Positions 37,352 to 47,693 of a DNA stretch of 64,000 bases are shown in pieces. A model generated the notes under the pieces. It saw only the letters and a list, made by a program, of their open reading frames with translations, did not search any database and was not told the DNA's origin. Source of the DNA: Leptospira idonii (GTDB lineage: Bacteria > Spirochaetota > Leptospiria > Leptospirales > Leptospiraceae); NCBI RefSeq assembly GCF_004770995.1, contig NZ_RQHW01000031.1, positions 1 through 64,000 of the forward strand. The letters run 5' to 3'. The stretch's first letter is position 1; the number at the start of each line of letters is the position of its first letter. Position numbers and translations under genes: made by a program.

Positions 37352-39406
37352 ATGATTAAATCGAATTCATTTATCTCTAAAGAAGTTTTTTATCAATCGC
37401 TCATTCAGTCTTTTTACAAACTGTCTCCGAAAGCGGTTTTTAAAAATCCGGTGATGGCATCCGTATGGCTAGGTTCTTTGCTTCTGTTTTTGGAAATAAC
37501 ATATCATCTAACAAAAGATATGTTTAAATCCTTGGATCTATTCATCCTGATATGGCTCGTTCTTACCGTTTTATTCGCTAATTTTGCCGAGGCCGTTGCA
37601 GAAGGTAGAGGAAAAGCGAGGGCGGATAGCTTAAAGAAGACTAGATCTTCCACGATCGCAAAAAAAGTGAAATCAGCAGGGGACAAAGAGTTTTCCGAAG
37701 TTTCTTCCGCCGAGCTTATATTAAACGATATCGTTTACGTAGAAGCCGGATCGGCCATTCCAGGAGACGGAGAAGTTGTTTTAGGAATTGCTAGCGTGGA
37801 TGAGTCGGCGATCACAGGAGAGTCCGCACCGGTCATTCGGGAAAGCGGAGGAGATAGGTCTGCGGTCACAGGAGGAACCAAAGTCCTTTCCGACTTTTTA
37901 TATATTCGAATCACATCCAGCCCCGGACAAAGTTTTTTGGATAAGATGATTTCTCTGATTGAAGGAGCTTCCAGACAAAAAACACCGAACGAAATCGCTT
38001 TGGGGATCGTTCTTACTTCACTCACTTTTTTATTCGGATTAGCAGTCGTTACATTGATTCCCCTATCGGAATTCGTAGCGAAACAAATAGGAACTGATTG
38101 GAATCTTAGATTTTCCATTTGGCTCGCCTTATTTGTTTGTCTCATTCCCACAACGATTGCCGCTCTTTTGAGTGCGATCGGTATCTCGGGAATGGAAAGA
38201 TTGATCCGTTATAATGTGATCGCAAAAAGCGGAAAAGCTGTGGAAGCCGCCGGCGATATCAACGTATTGTTACTGGATAAAACAGGAACGATTACATTGG
38301 GAAACAGAGAAGCAAGACAGTTCTACCCTACGGAAAAATATACCGAAGAAGAGCTGGCCGATGCCGCTCAACTTTCCTCGTTATCCGACGAAACCCCGGA
38401 AGGGCGTTCGATCGTCGTTCTGGCAAAACAAAGATTTTCAATCAGAGAGAGGAATCTGAACGAGTTCGATGTCGATTGGATCCCCTTCTCAGCCTTCAAT
38501 CGAATGAGCGGAGTTGAGATTCGAAAACAAGGCAATCTCATTAGAAATATTAGAAAAGGCGCTATTGATGCGATTAGAAAGTATATCGAATCGCAAGGGG
38601 GAACATTCCCCAAATCCGTGGAAACAAAAGCGGAAGAAATCGCAAGAAGAGGTTCTACGCCGATCCTTGTGGCGGAAAATCAGGAAATTTTAGGTATCAT
38701 TGAACTCAAGGACATCGTAAAGGGAGGACTTAAAGAAAGATTTTCCCATCTCAGAAAGATGGGAATCAGAACCGTGATGATCACCGGAGACAATCCTCTG
38801 ACTGCCGCCGCAATCGCTGCGGAAGCGGGTGTGGATGATTTTATAGCAGAAGCAACTCCAGAGAGAAAATTGGAGAGAATCAAAGAAGAACAAAAAAACG
38901 GTCGTCTAGTAGCTATGATCGGCGACGGAACAAATGATGCTCCCGCACTGGCTCAATCGGATGTAGGGGTTGCAATGAACACGGGCACGCAAACGGCAAG
39001 AGAGGCAGGGAACATGATCGATCTAGACAGTAACCCTAGTAAGTTGATCGAAATTGTAGAAATCGGGAAACAACTCCTAATGACAAGAGGAGCATTAACA
39101 ACATTCAGTATTGCTAATGATGTAGCAAAATATTTTGCGATCCTTCCGGCTCTGTTTCATCCTTTACAATCTTTGAATGTGATGAAATTATCCTCTCCTG
39201 AGTCGGCCATTTTATCGGCGGTAATATTCAATGCGCTCATCATTCCAGCATTGATCCCTCTTGCTCTAAGGGGAGTTAAATTCGAACCTAAATCGACTGA
39301 TTCAGCTTTGGCAAAGAATATTTTTCTTTACGGAGGAGGAGGAATTCTCCTTCCTTTTGTAGGAATCAAACTGATCGACATTATCATAAGCGGAGGAAGT
39401 CTATGA
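37352..39406 (+). CDS. kdpB: potassium-transporting ATPase ATP-binding subunit KdpB
   Basis: A 684-residue P-type ATPase. The phosphorylation Asp is Asp309 in DKTGT, the TGES loop is at 155-158 (its Ser corresponds to the inhibitory phosphorylation site described in E. coli KdpB), and [10 protein letters not shown] marks the hinge. It starts 12 bases after kdpA with AAGG upstream, and overlaps kdpC by four bases. Confidence 0.98.
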   Translation: MIKSNSFISKEVFYQSLIQSFYKLSPKAVFKNPVMASVWLGSLLLFLEITYHLTKDMFKSLDLFILIWLVLTVLFANFAEAVAEGRGKARADSLKKTRSSTIAKKVKSAGDKEFSEVSSAELILNDIVYVEAGSAIPGDGEVVLGIASVDESAITGESAPVIRESGGDRSAVTGGTKVLSDFLYIRITSSPGQSFLDKMISLIEGASRQKTPNEIALGIVLTSLTFLFGLAVVTLIPLSEFVAKQIGTDWNLRFSIWLALFVCLIPTTIAALLSAIGISGMERLIRYNVIAKSGKAVEAAGDINVLLLDKTGTITLGNREARQFYPTEKYTEEELADAAQLSSLSDETPEGRSIVVLAKQRFSIRERNLNEFDVDWIPFSAFNRMSGVEIRKQGNLIRNIRKGAIDAIRKYIESQGGTFPKSVETKAEEIARRGSTPILVAENQEILGIIELKDIVKGGLKERFSHLRKMGIRTVMITGDNPLTAAAIAAEAGVDDFIAEATPERKLERIKEEQKNGRLVAMIGDGTNDAPALAQSDVGVAMNTGTQTAREAGNMIDLDSNPSKLIEIVEIGKQLLMTRGALTTFSIANDVAKYFAILPALFHPLQSLNVMKLSSPESAILSAVIFNALIIPALIPLALRGVKFEPKSTDSALAKNIFLYGGGGILLPFVGIKLIDIIISGGSL

Positions 39407-39993
39407 GTCGTTTAGAAAAAGACGGGGAATTATTATCCGTGGGCATTCGATTTTTATTCATATCATTAATCCTATTAGGCGGCATTTACCCATTGTGTGT
39501 AACTTTCATCGGAGATCGTTTTTTTAAGGATTTATCCCACGGCAGTCTGATCCTTTCGAGAGATGGAAAGACAAAAGGATCTTACCTAATGGCACAAAAA
39601 TTCGATTCGGAGAAATATTTTTTGATCCGCCCCAGTGTAATGGAATTTCAAAGCGTACCTTCTTCAGCGAGTCAATTGGCTCCTTCCAGCTTAGCTTTAC
39701 GTCAATCTATCTCGGAAAGAAAAATTATTTTAAATCGCAGGAATATCGATTCTGAAACATGCAAGGAACTTTTATATACATCGGGAAGCGGATTAGACCC
39801 TCATATCACCACACAATGCGCAAGGGCACAAATCGATTTCATCGCCAAACACAGGGGAGTTCCTCCGGAAAAAATTTCAAAACTAATTCAAGATCATGAA
39901 GAAAAATCCTGGTTCGGAATTTTAGGAAGGAATAGAGTCAACATAGTTAAATTAAATTTTCTGTTAGACGGTTTAGATTCACAAACTTTATGA
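39403..39993 (+). CDS. kdpC: potassium-transporting ATPase subunit KdpC
   Basis: A 196-residue subunit with one N-terminal membrane segment (about 14-36) and a periplasmic domain. The family motifs YFLIRPS and [16 protein letters not shown] are visible. ATGA overlaps on both sides with kdpB and kdpD couple translation. Confidence 0.96.
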   Translation: MSRLEKDGELLSVGIRFLFISLILLGGIYPLCVTFIGDRFFKDLSHGSLILSRDGKTKGSYLMAQKFDSEKYFLIRPSVMEFQSVPSSASQLAPSSLALRQSISERKIILNRRNIDSETCKELLYTSGSGLDPHITTQCARAQIDFIAKHRGVPPEKISKLIQDHEEKSWFGILGRNRVNIVKLNFLLDGLDSQTL

Positions 39994-42593
39994 AAAGTCC
40001 TCAAGATTATCTTCTGATCGCAAAACAAGATGAAGTGAAACTACAGGGAAAACTGAAGGTTTTTTTCGGAATGTCCCCCGGAGTCGGTAAAACGTATTCC
40101 ATGTTGAAAGAAGCTCATCAATTACAAGAAGAAGGTTTCTCCGTATTGGTGGGCATAGTGGAAACACACGGAAGAAAAGAAACTGCAGAACTGGTTTCCG
40201 GATTAGTCTCCCTGCCTTTTAAAAAAATTATTTATAAAGATAAGGAATGGAACGAACTGGACGTGGAAACGATCCTTCGAAAAAGACCCGACTACGTACT
40301 AGTAGACGAATTAGCACATACGAATATACCTGGATCTCTCCACAAAAAAAGATACCAAGACGTATTCGAAATTCTCGAAGCAGGAATCAACGTATATACT
40401 ACCGTAAACGTGCAACATCTGGAAAGCCAGGTGGATTCAGTCGAAAAAACGCTTAAATCTCAAGTACAAGAGACTCTCCCCGATTCCATCATGGAAAGAG
40501 CCGATGAACTGGTATTGATCGATATCGTCCCGGATGAATTGCTAAAGAGACTTGAAGAAGGTAAGGTTTACGTTCCGGAAAAAGTTCCTTTGGCTAGGGA
40601 GAATTTTTTTAAGAAAGAAAATCTAGCTTACTTGAGAGAATTGTCCCTCAGTTACACTGCCCATTATGTGGAAAAAAGACTGCCTAGTGGAAAGGAAAGA
40701 ATCTTAGTTGTTATCTCTGCGGATCCTAATTGTAAAACCCTACTGCGCCACGCTAAAAAACTATCCTTGGAAAGAAACGGCGACATCATTGCGATTTTTA
40801 TCGAGCCCGAAGAAAATCTTACTACCTTCCAAAAGAATCTAATTCGTTCTCATATTCGTTTGGCGAAAGAATTGGGAGCGGAAGTGGTTTATTCTTATGA
40901 ATCCGATCCGGCAGTAGGAATCATTTCCGCAGTCAAGGAAAAAAAAATCCATCGGGTTGTGATCGCTAACGATCTGAATCTACATTATATATTTCCATTT
41001 TTTAAAAAGAAACTTCCCGTAAGATTAATGGAAGCATTACCAGGCTGTGAACTCATAGTTCTTTCTTCTCCTCCTAAGGTTGCAAAGAAAGATAAAGTGA
41101 ATTTAATTCAGTTACTCATCCCCTCGTCACAGTTTCGTTCTTATGCGAGCGTACTTACCGCCACATTCACATTAACTTTTATTAATTTATTTTTATATAA
41201 CTTTATAGGTTATTGGCCTATTTCCATCTTATACCTTTTTTTCGTGGCTCTTACCGGAATTTTTTACACAAGAGGACCGGTATTGCTTTCCGCATTTCTA
41301 TCTGCGATGTTTTGGAATTACCTATTTATTCCTCCTCGTTTTACTTTTTATATAAGCAAACTGGAAGATCTTTTGATGTTTTTCGTGTTTATATTCGTAG
41401 CTTTGGTAAACGGTAGTTTAACGGCAAAACTGAAAAGGAACGAACTCAAACTCAGATCGAGAGAAGAAAAACTCTCTATTCTTTACGAATTGACCGGGGC
41501 ACTTTCAAAAACGTCTTTTCATAAGAACATTTTAGAAATAGGAGATTTATTTTTTCAGAAAGTATTCCCATTCCCTGTCAAAATGCATTTGTTCCATGAT
41601 AACAAATTAGAACCCGTAATTCTGGATCCGAAAGAGTTAGCTGTAGCTCATTGGGTGATCAAAAACGGCAAACCTGCCGGTAAGTTCACCGAAACACTTC
41701 CTCTTGCAGAAAGTAGTTTTTACCCTCTGATATCACCAGGAGGAACTGCCGGTGTTTTAAATGTCCGTTCTGATAAAGAACCGACTTTAGAACAAGAAGT
41801 TCTTTTAAACACGATTGCAAACCAGGTTTCGATTGCTTTAGAAAGGGAATCCTTATCTGAAGAAGCCAAAAAAACCTACTTACTGAAAGAGTCTGAAAAA
41901 TTATACAATCTTCTTTTCAATTCCTTATCTCATGAATTAAAGACTCCCCTAACCTCTATTCGTGGTTCCGCATCCGCCTTAATGGATCCAGAAATAGAAA
42001 ATGATCCTTTAGCAAGGAAATCTTTGATAGAAGAGATTCAAGAAAGTGCTCTTGTGTTGAATTTGCTTCTGGGCAATTTGCTCGACATCAGCAGAATCGA
42101 GTCGGGGCATTTATCTTTGACAAAAGATAAGGTTTATCCTAACGAAATCATAACCGATGTGGTCGGTTACTTAGGCAGAATGAAAGGAAATCATAAAATC
42201 ATCGTCAATATCACAGGAAAAGAAAGACCTCTGTTTTTGGACAGAAGTCTGTTCGGACACGGTTTATTTAATTTGATCTATAATGCATGTTTATACACAC
42301 CTGCCTACTCTCATATATGGATTTCAGTCGACGTAAAAGATGACGGACAATCGGTCTGGATCGTAGAAGACAACGGAAAAGGATTACCTGAAGACCCATC
42401 CACCGTTTTTAAAAAATTTTACAGAGGAGAATTTACCGGGAAAATAGGAACAGGACTTGGACTTGCCATTACGAAATCCATCATAGAATTGCACGGAGGC
42501 AATATTATCGCAGAAAATAGAAAAGAAGGCGGAGCCAGATTTGCAATAGAACTTCCATCCTTGGCCCTTAACGAAAAACCAAACCCTCTATGA
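39990..42593 (+). CDS. kdpD: sensor histidine kinase KdpD
   Basis: An 867-residue K+ / turgor sensor. The N-terminal KdpD domain has Walker A GMSPGVGKT (27-35) and the THGRKET and NVQHLES motifs. A universal-stress-like domain follows, then four membrane segments (about 380-475), a GAF-like region, and the kinase core with phospho-accepting His648 in SLSHELKTP and the ATP-binding motifs DNGKG and GTGLGLAI. It phosphorylates KdpE, encoded directly downstream with a four-base overlap. Confidence 0.97.
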   Translation: MKSPQDYLLIAKQDEVKLQGKLKVFFGMSPGVGKTYSMLKEAHQLQEEGFSVLVGIVETHGRKETAELVSGLVSLPFKKIIYKDKEWNELDVETILRKRPDYVLVDELAHTNIPGSLHKKRYQDVFEILEAGINVYTTVNVQHLESQVDSVEKTLKSQVQETLPDSIMERADELVLIDIVPDELLKRLEEGKVYVPEKVPLARENFFKKENLAYLRELSLSYTAHYVEKRLPSGKERILVVISADPNCKTLLRHAKKLSLERNGDIIAIFIEPEENLTTFQKNLIRSHIRLAKELGAEVVYSYESDPAVGIISAVKEKKIHRVVIANDLNLHYIFPFFKKKLPVRLMEALPGCELIVLSSPPKVAKKDKVNLIQLLIPSSQFRSYASVLTATFTLTFINLFLYNFIGYWPISILYLFFVALTGIFYTRGPVLLSAFLSAMFWNYLFIPPRFTFYISKLEDLLMFFVFIFVALVNGSLTAKLKRNELKLRSREEKLSILYELTGALSKTSFHKNILEIGDLFFQKVFPFPVKMHLFHDNKLEPVILDPKELAVAHWVIKNGKPAGKFTETLPLAESSFYPLISPGGTAGVLNVRSDKEPTLEQEVLLNTIANQVSIALERESLSEEAKKTYLLKESEKLYNLLFNSLSHELKTPLTSIRGSASALMDPEIENDPLARKSLIEEIQESALVLNLLLGNLLDISRIESGHLSLTKDKVYPNEIITDVVGYLGRMKGNHKIIVNITGKERPLFLDRSLFGHGLFNLIYNACLYTPAYSHIWISVDVKDDGQSVWIVEDNGKGLPEDPSTVFKKFYRGEFTGKIGTGLGLAITKSIIELHGGNIIAENRKEGGARFAIELPSLALNEKPNPL

Positions 42594-43297
42594 ATCACAA
42601 ATCCGAATTGATTCTAATCGTAGATGACGACTTTAGCATTCGTAAGATGCTTCGCATCGCAATGGAAGCGAAAGGATATCTTACAATCGAAGCAGGTTCT
42701 AAAAAAGAGGCGATCGAACTTACTGCATTAAATTCTCCTAAGCTAATGCTTCTTGATTTACAGTTACCGGACGGCTCAGGCGAAGATGTTGTCCATGAAA
42801 TAAGACAATGGACAGAAACTCCGATCATTGTCCTTTCAGTGATGAGCTCGGAAGAAGATAAAATTCGCTTGTTAGATGCCGGGGCAGACGATTACGTAAC
42901 GAAACCATTTTCCATGGGCGAACTTCTAGCAAGAATTCGCACCGCATTGAGAAAAATCCCTTTGGAAGAATCTCCTCCGTTTTGGCAGAGCGGTAATCTA
43001 CAAATTGATATTGCCGGTCATAAAGTTATTAAAAATTCAATGCCAATTCGATTGACTCCGACCGAATTTCAAATTCTCGCATATTTCATTAAGAACACAG
43101 AGAAGATCCTCACCTATGAAATGTTAATCAAGGAAATTTGGGGAGAGAATGCTCAGAATGAAATGAATTCATTACGGGTTCATATTGCTCAGCTAAGAAA
43201 AAAGATAGAAAATTCTCCATCCGAACCGGTTTATTTACTGAATCAGCCCGGGGTAGGATATCGTTGGTCGGGCACAACTGCTATGGAGAAATTTTAA
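42590..43297 (+). CDS. kdpE: response regulator KdpE
   Basis: A 235-residue OmpR/PhoB-type regulator. The receiver has acidic residues at 12-14 (VDDD), the phospho-accepting Asp56 in LLDLQLPDG and a conserved Lys (TKPF). The C-terminal winged helix shows LTPTEFQIL and NSLRVHIAQLRKKI. It would activate kdp transcription; the repeat at 35619-35637 is a candidate site. The DUF1801 gene starts four bases after its stop. Confidence 0.96.
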   Translation: MNHKSELILIVDDDFSIRKMLRIAMEAKGYLTIEAGSKKEAIELTALNSPKLMLLDLQLPDGSGEDVVHEIRQWTETPIIVLSVMSSEEDKIRLLDAGADDYVTKPFSMGELLARIRTALRKIPLEESPPFWQSGNLQIDIAGHKVIKNSMPIRLTPTEFQILAYFIKNTEKILTYEMLIKEIWGENAQNEMNSLRVHIAQLRKKIENSPSEPVYLLNQPGVGYRWSGTTAMEKF

Positions 43298-43301
43298 CAT
43301 T

Positions 43302-43691
43302 ATGAACAAAGACATCCAAAAATACAATCGTTCCTTATCAGAAACAGAAAAGATGATTTGCGATATCCTTTCGGAAGAAATCAATCTTTATCTTCCCGAA
43401 GCAGAAAATAAAATTTGGCACGGACATCCTGTTTGGTTTTTGGAAGGAAATCCGATCGTCGGATACAGCAAATTGAAAAGCTGCATTCGACTTCTATTTT
43501 GGAGCGGCCAAACTTTCGAAGAAAAAAAACTAAAACCGGAAGGAAGCTTCAAAGCAGCAGAGGCTCGTTATACGGCCCCGGAAGATATCAATAAAAAGGA
43601 TCTGAAGCGCTGGATACAAAAAGGCAAAAAAATCCAATGGGACTATAAAAACATCGTCAAAAGAAAAGGAGTTCTGGAGCGATTAAAATAA
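43302..43691 (+). CDS. DUF1801 family protein
   Basis: A 129-residue small soluble protein resembling the DUF1801/YdhG-type family: PEAENKIWHGHPVWFLEG, then a core near GYSKLKSCIRLLFW and a basic C-terminus (KNIVKRKG). Function unknown. It probably shares the kdp transcript, and its end overlaps the doc remnant on the other strand by 35 bases. Confidence 0.75.
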   Translation: MNKDIQKYNRSLSETEKMICDILSEEINLYLPEAENKIWHGHPVWFLEGNPIVGYSKLKSCIRLLFWSGQTFEEKKLKPEGSFKAAEARYTAPEDINKKDLKRWIQKGKKIQWDYKNIVKRKGVLERLK

Positions 43692-44052
43692 TCTTACTCA
43701 GGTTTGTTGGGCGCATCTCCCGGCTCTCAGTCGACGACAACGCTCCCTCGATCCGGTGCGCAGGGGAAATCCGATTGGATTTTAAAAACCGAAGTGTAGA
43801 TGCGACTGCGGTTTTCTTATTTCCATCTTCAAATGGGCGATCTTTTGTAAGATAAAACAAATACAAGGATGCTTTCTCTATCAGATTATAATGAAATTCT
43901 TTATTATCCAAAGCTCCTGTCACTTTAGATAAGGAAGATGCAAGAATATTTCGATCGGCAGATGTTAAAGTTTTCTCGTAGGACTGAATTTGTTTTTTAT
44001 GAATTTCTACAACCTCGTCGAGAGTTAAATATTGAACGAATGCGATCTTCAT
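43657..44052 (-). pseudogene. broken Doc/Fic-type toxin gene
   Basis: The first 95 residues match the Doc (death-on-curing) subfamily of Fic proteins: YLTLDEVVEIHKK, then DRPFEDGNKKTAVASTLRFLKSN. The Fic core normally begins H-P-F; here the catalytic His is Arg, so the protein is probably inactive. After FLKSNRI the reading frame runs into the GC-rich repeat (43697-43775), which replaces the normal C-terminus with unrelated residues. No Phd-like antitoxin gene lies upstream. I read it as a decayed toxin gene. Confidence 0.7.
43697..43775 (-). repeat. GC-rich palindromic repeat, copy in doc gene
   Basis: GC-rich segment much richer than the flanking DNA. Read on the minus strand it carries GGGAGCG, GTCGTCGAC, GAGCCGGGAG and GCGCCCAAC in the order seen in the other two copies. 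It forms the aberrant 3' end of the doc gene. Confidence 0.5.
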
Positions 44053-44112
44053 AATATGATATTTTTCGACTTTAAGATTCGGTATCTTTTCTAGTTTCTG
44101 ATTCCGATTTAA

Positions 44113-44212
44113 AAAAGCGCCAGGGATCCGCAGGGCTTGGTCTCGTTTTTTCGAAGAGAAAAACGAGACGGGAGCGATAGCGCACCCCGAAGGAGCCCGC
44201 CCGGGCGCCCTG
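44113..44212 (+). repeat. GC-rich palindromic repeat with long hairpin
   Basis: Contains the hairpin TCTCGTTTTT / AAAAACGAGA (44140-44167) followed by GGGAGCG, CCCCGAAGGAGC and CCCGGGCGCC. The last part shares CCCCGAAGG-GC and GGGCGCC with the copy at 49936-50026. Confidence 0.5.
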
Positions 44213-44223
44213 AAAATAAAAAA

Positions 44224-44252
44224 GCCACTTTCTCCTTTCGGAGGAAAGCGGC
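44224..44252 (-). terminator. intrinsic terminator of the acyl-CoA dehydrogenase gene
   Basis: GCC-A-CTTTC-TCC and GGA-G-GAAAG-C-GGC arms with a TTTC loop, one mismatch and one bulge. On the minus strand a T-rich tract follows directly; on the plus strand TTTTCCTTTTTT follows, so it may work in both directions. Confidence 0.8.
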
Positions 44253-44280
44253 TTTTCCTTTTTTGAGCTTAAAAAGAGGA

Positions 44281-45447
44281 TTAGTCTTTGCTGGAAGCTG
44301 CGTCTTTGATTACGTAAGCTGCAATTTCGTTCTTTTGGATTTGTGTAGTACCTTCGAAGATACAAAGGATTTTTGCATCTCTCATGAGTTTTTCCACAGG
44401 ATATTCTTTCGTGTATCCGTATCCGCCGAAGATTTGAACCGCATCCGTAGCACATTGCATCGCACACTCGGAAGCATATGCTTTCGCAATCGCAGAATAC
44501 TTAGGAAGAGTAGGATCATTCGCATCGGACAAACGAGCCGCTTTGTAAGTGATCTCTCTGGAAGTTTCCACTTTGATCGCCATATCAGCTAACATATGTT
44601 GCACTGCTTGGAAAGTGGAGATTTTCACTCCGAATTGTTCTCTCTCACGAGCGTAACGGCCTGCATGGTCAAGAGCTGCTTGCGCAACACCCACACCCAT
44701 AACCGCAACGAAAGGACGAGAAGCATTCAATGTTTGAAGCGCATATACGAAACCTAGGTTTTCTCTTCCCACTAGGTTCTCTTCAGGCACTTCGCAATCT
44801 TCAAAAATAACTTGGTGAGTGGAAGAAGCACGGATTCCCAATTTGTCTTCTTTTTTTCCTACAGTCAGACCTTTTGCATCACGAGGAACGTAGAAGCAAG
44901 AAACCCCTCTGGTTCCGCGGTTTTTATCTGTGTAAGCAAATACGGTGAAAGCTTGTGCGTCGGAAGCTCCGGTGATCCATTGTTTCGCACCGTTGATGAT
45001 CCATTTGTCTCCTTTTTTCTCGGCACGAGTTGTCATACCGGGAACGTCAGATCCGGCACCAGGCTCGGAAAGACAGAAAGATACTCCGAATTTTCCATCC
45101 GCAATCGGAGGAAGCCATTTCAATTTTTGTTCGTGAGTCGCACCTTTTAGGAGAGGAAGAATTCCCAAACCTGTGTATGCGAAACCAAGTGCGATTCCGA
45201 GGCATCCTCGGGACAATTCTTCGATCGCTAGGCACTGCTCGATAGCACCCAGACCCCATCCACCGTATTCCTCAGGAATCACGAGTCCGTTGATTCCTAA
45301 CTCGGAGCGCATTTTATCAACTATTTCTTTCGGATGAGCGTTTTTCTCATCCCAGTGTAATGCTACTTCATGTGGGATTTCTTTTTTTACGAAATTACGA
45401 ACTAAATCTCTGATTTCAAGCTGTTGCTCTGTAAATGGGCTGTACAT
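44281..45447 (-). CDS. acyl-CoA dehydrogenase
   Basis: A 388-residue flavoprotein that oxidises acyl-CoA to enoyl-CoA, passing electrons to ETF. Typical blocks are CLSEPGAGSD, WITGASDAQAFTVFA, GGYGYTKEYPVEKLMRDAKI and the catalytic base region CIFEGTTQIQ. Length and sequence match the short/medium-chain ACAD group; the exact chain length is not assignable. It is a single-gene unit with its own terminator. Confidence 0.92.
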   Translation of the reverse strand: MYSPFTEQQLEIRDLVRNFVKKEIPHEVALHWDEKNAHPKEIVDKMRSELGINGLVIPEEYGGWGLGAIEQCLAIEELSRGCLGIALGFAYTGLGILPLLKGATHEQKLKWLPPIADGKFGVSFCLSEPGAGSDVPGMTTRAEKKGDKWIINGAKQWITGASDAQAFTVFAYTDKNRGTRGVSCFYVPRDAKGLTVGKKEDKLGIRASSTHQVIFEDCEVPEENLVGRENLGFVYALQTLNASRPFVAVMGVGVAQAALDHAGRYAREREQFGVKISTFQAVQHMLADMAIKVETSREITYKAARLSDANDPTLPKYSAIAKAYASECAMQCATDAVQIFGGYGYTKEYPVEKLMRDAKILCIFEGTTQIQKNEIAAYVIKDAASSKD

Positions 45448-45565
45448 TCTGGGAGGTTCCTTCTGAGAATGGGGTATTTACTACCTTTTTTCGTACGTGT
45501 GTTTTCATGCCAAGGGTTTTTCTGTCTTTACAAAAGACGGGAATGCTACTAAGATTCGTCACTGT

Positions 45566-46582
45566 ATGTCAAAATACCGTTCTTTATTCCATAAAACCAG
45601 AAATTCCCTCCCTTCCCTCGCTCTTATTTCCGTTTTCATTTTCCTCATCGCTTGTACGGGAAGACCGAGTTACACTCCCAAACAACCAGTCTCTTACACC
45701 AGCTTCGAAGACTTCTATCAAAAGAAACTAACAGATAGTAAAGCGAAAGGACACAGACCGGGAAACGAAGAAAGATATATCAGTTACGGGAAAAAAACGA
45801 AACTTGCATTTCTTTATATTCATGGGTTCGGTGCTTCTCGTGCGGAAGGAGAGGCAGTGATGGAAAAACTCTCCAAAACTTACAAAGCAAACACTTATCT
45901 CCTCCGCCTTCCCGGCCATGGCACGAATAAGGAAGACCAAGCCGCTCAGAACTTTTCCGATTATTTGGACGCTTCTGCGGAAGCTTTGGAAATGATGCAG
46001 GGCCAAGGTGATAAAGTTATCATCTTCGGTTCTTCGTTAGGTGGTCTTCTATGCACTTGGCTTGCTTCCGAATTTCCCGATAAAGTGGACGGAATGGTTT
46101 TGGCGAATCCTTTCTACGGCCCTGTGGACGGAAGCTTAAACATTCTGAACTATCCTGGCGGACTTTCTTTCATTCATCTTCTGAAAGGAAAAGTGAGAAA
46201 CTCAAGTCATAATGACAATCCTAAAGTCCTTCCGCAAAGAAATGATTTTTGGTATGGAGAACAGTATTACTCCGCTCTAGTAGGTGTGAACGATTTAAGA
46301 AATTATGTTTCCCGTCCGGAAGTGTTTCGCAAAGTTACTTCTCCTACTTTACTTCTTTATTATTATAAAAACGATAAAGAACAAGATCCTACTGCAAGTG
46401 TTCCTAAGATGAGAGAGGGTTTTGCCAATTTGGGTTTGGACAAATCTCCGAATCCTCTCAACAGAGAAGTGAGAGTGGAGGACGGAATGCACGTATTGAT
46501 GTCCCAATGGGTGATCACTGACAAACTGTTTATCGAAAAATCCGTGGACAACTGGCTGAAGGATTTAGCGAAATTGAAATAA
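45566..46582 (+). CDS. alpha/beta hydrolase lipoprotein
   Basis: About 338 residues from the ATG at 45566, chosen because it opens with a signal peptide ending in lipobox FLIAC; an earlier start (45497) adds residues that do not look like a signal. The hydrolase fold is clear: FLYIHGFGASRAEGE, LRLPGHGTNKEDQA and the nucleophile elbow IIFGSSLGGLL, with a His late in the sequence (VEDGMHVLMSQ). Probably an envelope esterase or lipase-like enzyme of unknown substrate. Confidence 0.85.
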   Translation: MSKYRSLFHKTRNSLPSLALISVFIFLIACTGRPSYTPKQPVSYTSFEDFYQKKLTDSKAKGHRPGNEERYISYGKKTKLAFLYIHGFGASRAEGEAVMEKLSKTYKANTYLLRLPGHGTNKEDQAAQNFSDYLDASAEALEMMQGQGDKVIIFGSSLGGLLCTWLASEFPDKVDGMVLANPFYGPVDGSLNILNYPGGLSFIHLLKGKVRNSSHNDNPKVLPQRNDFWYGEQYYSALVGVNDLRNYVSRPEVFRKVTSPTLLLYYYKNDKEQDPTASVPKMREGFANLGLDKSPNPLNREVRVEDGMHVLMSQWVITDKLFIEKSVDNWLKDLAKLK

Positions 46583-46659
46583 TCAAAATTTCATTCCTAG
46601 TGCAATAAATTGCATTGTTTCTGAGATTGATAAGAAAGCATAAAGCAGAGGAATTTTAT

Positions 46660-47637
46660 ATGAAAAAACTAGGAATGTTATTGGTTGCGATCGCAATCGT
46701 AACTCACTGTAAACCAGATAAAGACGATAAAACAGCGGAGAACCTTCTCATTTTATCTTATCTTTCTTCCAATTCTCAAGCGGCGGCGGCAAGCCAGTCT
46801 TCGCAGGTGAGAGCTACTGTAGGTGCGATCGCCAGTAGCATCAACACCGCAGCGAGAGGCAATCAAGTGACTTTCTTTTTTCCGAAAGGAACGTGGACCA
46901 AAGAAAGACTTATGGCTTTTTTGAACCGCAAAACATTGAATTATCTGATTTCTTCGGAACTTACGCCGAACATAAAACCTACTGCACTCAGTGCTTCGGG
47001 AGGAACTTGTAATTCTTCCGGATGTAATGCCACTTTGAACGGAACCACAAACTGCAGTTCCGGTGGTACAGTGACTTTAACGAATATGAAAGTCACTTTC
47101 ACTTTCCCGAAAGCTCTTTCTTACGAATCCACTTTGGATGGAACTGCGACAACGGACAAATGTGCAAGTTACGGTGCGGACTATTACAACTATCCTAAGT
47201 ACGTAAGTGCGGTATCTTCCGGAAAACTTACCATCAAAGGAAAAACGAATGTTTCCGTGAACGATTATACTTTTGCGGCAGGATCGAACAATACGATCAT
47301 CAATACGGATTTCAATTATGATGAAAACATTACCGTCAATTCAGATGCTCTCGATATAGGAAACAGCACAACCATCGCCTTAAAAGACGTAATTAGCATA
47401 GTAAGTTTGAGAACGGTCGGACAACAGAAAGATTTCAGTACATCGAATGTAAACAATGTAATTACAGTAAAAGTCTCTGTAACAGAAGCTTTGACGGGAA
47501 CCGTTTCCATAAGCGGTCTTGTAGGCGGAGTAGCAGTGAATTTATCCAAAACCTATGCCGGAGACACATTCAGCTATAGATACACTTGTGTGATCAATAT
47601 CGCAAACCAAATTGGTACTTGCGAAATCGTTCAATAA
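46660..47637 (+). CDS. lipoprotein of unknown function
   Basis: About 325 residues. The ATG at 46660 has AGAGGA upstream and begins the signal peptide; the lipobox is IVTHC (Cys17). The mature part contains GGTCNSSGCNATLNGTTNCSSGG, a Cys-rich region of likely disulphides, and many beta-type segments rich in Thr, Ser and Asn. No family is recognised. It ends just before the hairpin at 47658. Confidence 0.75.
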   Translation: MKKLGMLLVAIAIVTHCKPDKDDKTAENLLILSYLSSNSQAAAASQSSQVRATVGAIASSINTAARGNQVTFFFPKGTWTKERLMAFLNRKTLNYLISSELTPNIKPTALSASGGTCNSSGCNATLNGTTNCSSGGTVTLTNMKVTFTFPKALSYESTLDGTATTDKCASYGADYYNYPKYVSAVSSGKLTIKGKTNVSVNDYTFAAGSNNTIINTDFNYDENITVNSDALDIGNSTTIALKDVISIVSLRTVGQQKDFSTSNVNNVITVKVSVTEALTGTVSISGLVGGVAVNLSKTYAGDTFSYRYTCVINIANQIGTCEIVQ

Positions 47638-47657
47638 GTTTAGAATCATCTTTATTG

Positions 47658-47684
47658 TTTCTCCTGCCTTGGCTGCAGGAGAAA
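47658..47684 (+). promoter_or_regulatory. 10-bp hairpin covering the protease ribosome binding site
   Basis: TTTCTCCTGC and GCAGGAGAAA form a perfect stem with a seven-base loop. The GCAGGAG arm (47675-47681) is the likely Shine-Dalgarno sequence of the gene starting at 47694. A terminator for the upstream lipoprotein gene is the alternative, with a T-rich stretch (ATTTTT) after it. Confidence 0.5.
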
Positions 47685-47693
47685 TGAATTTTT

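Noticed and set aside
44072..44467. 131-codon open frame on the minus strand
   Set aside because: It lies across the acyl-CoA dehydrogenase 3' end, the terminator and a GC-rich repeat, and reads as Arg-rich nonsense, so it is not an antitoxin gene for the doc remnant.
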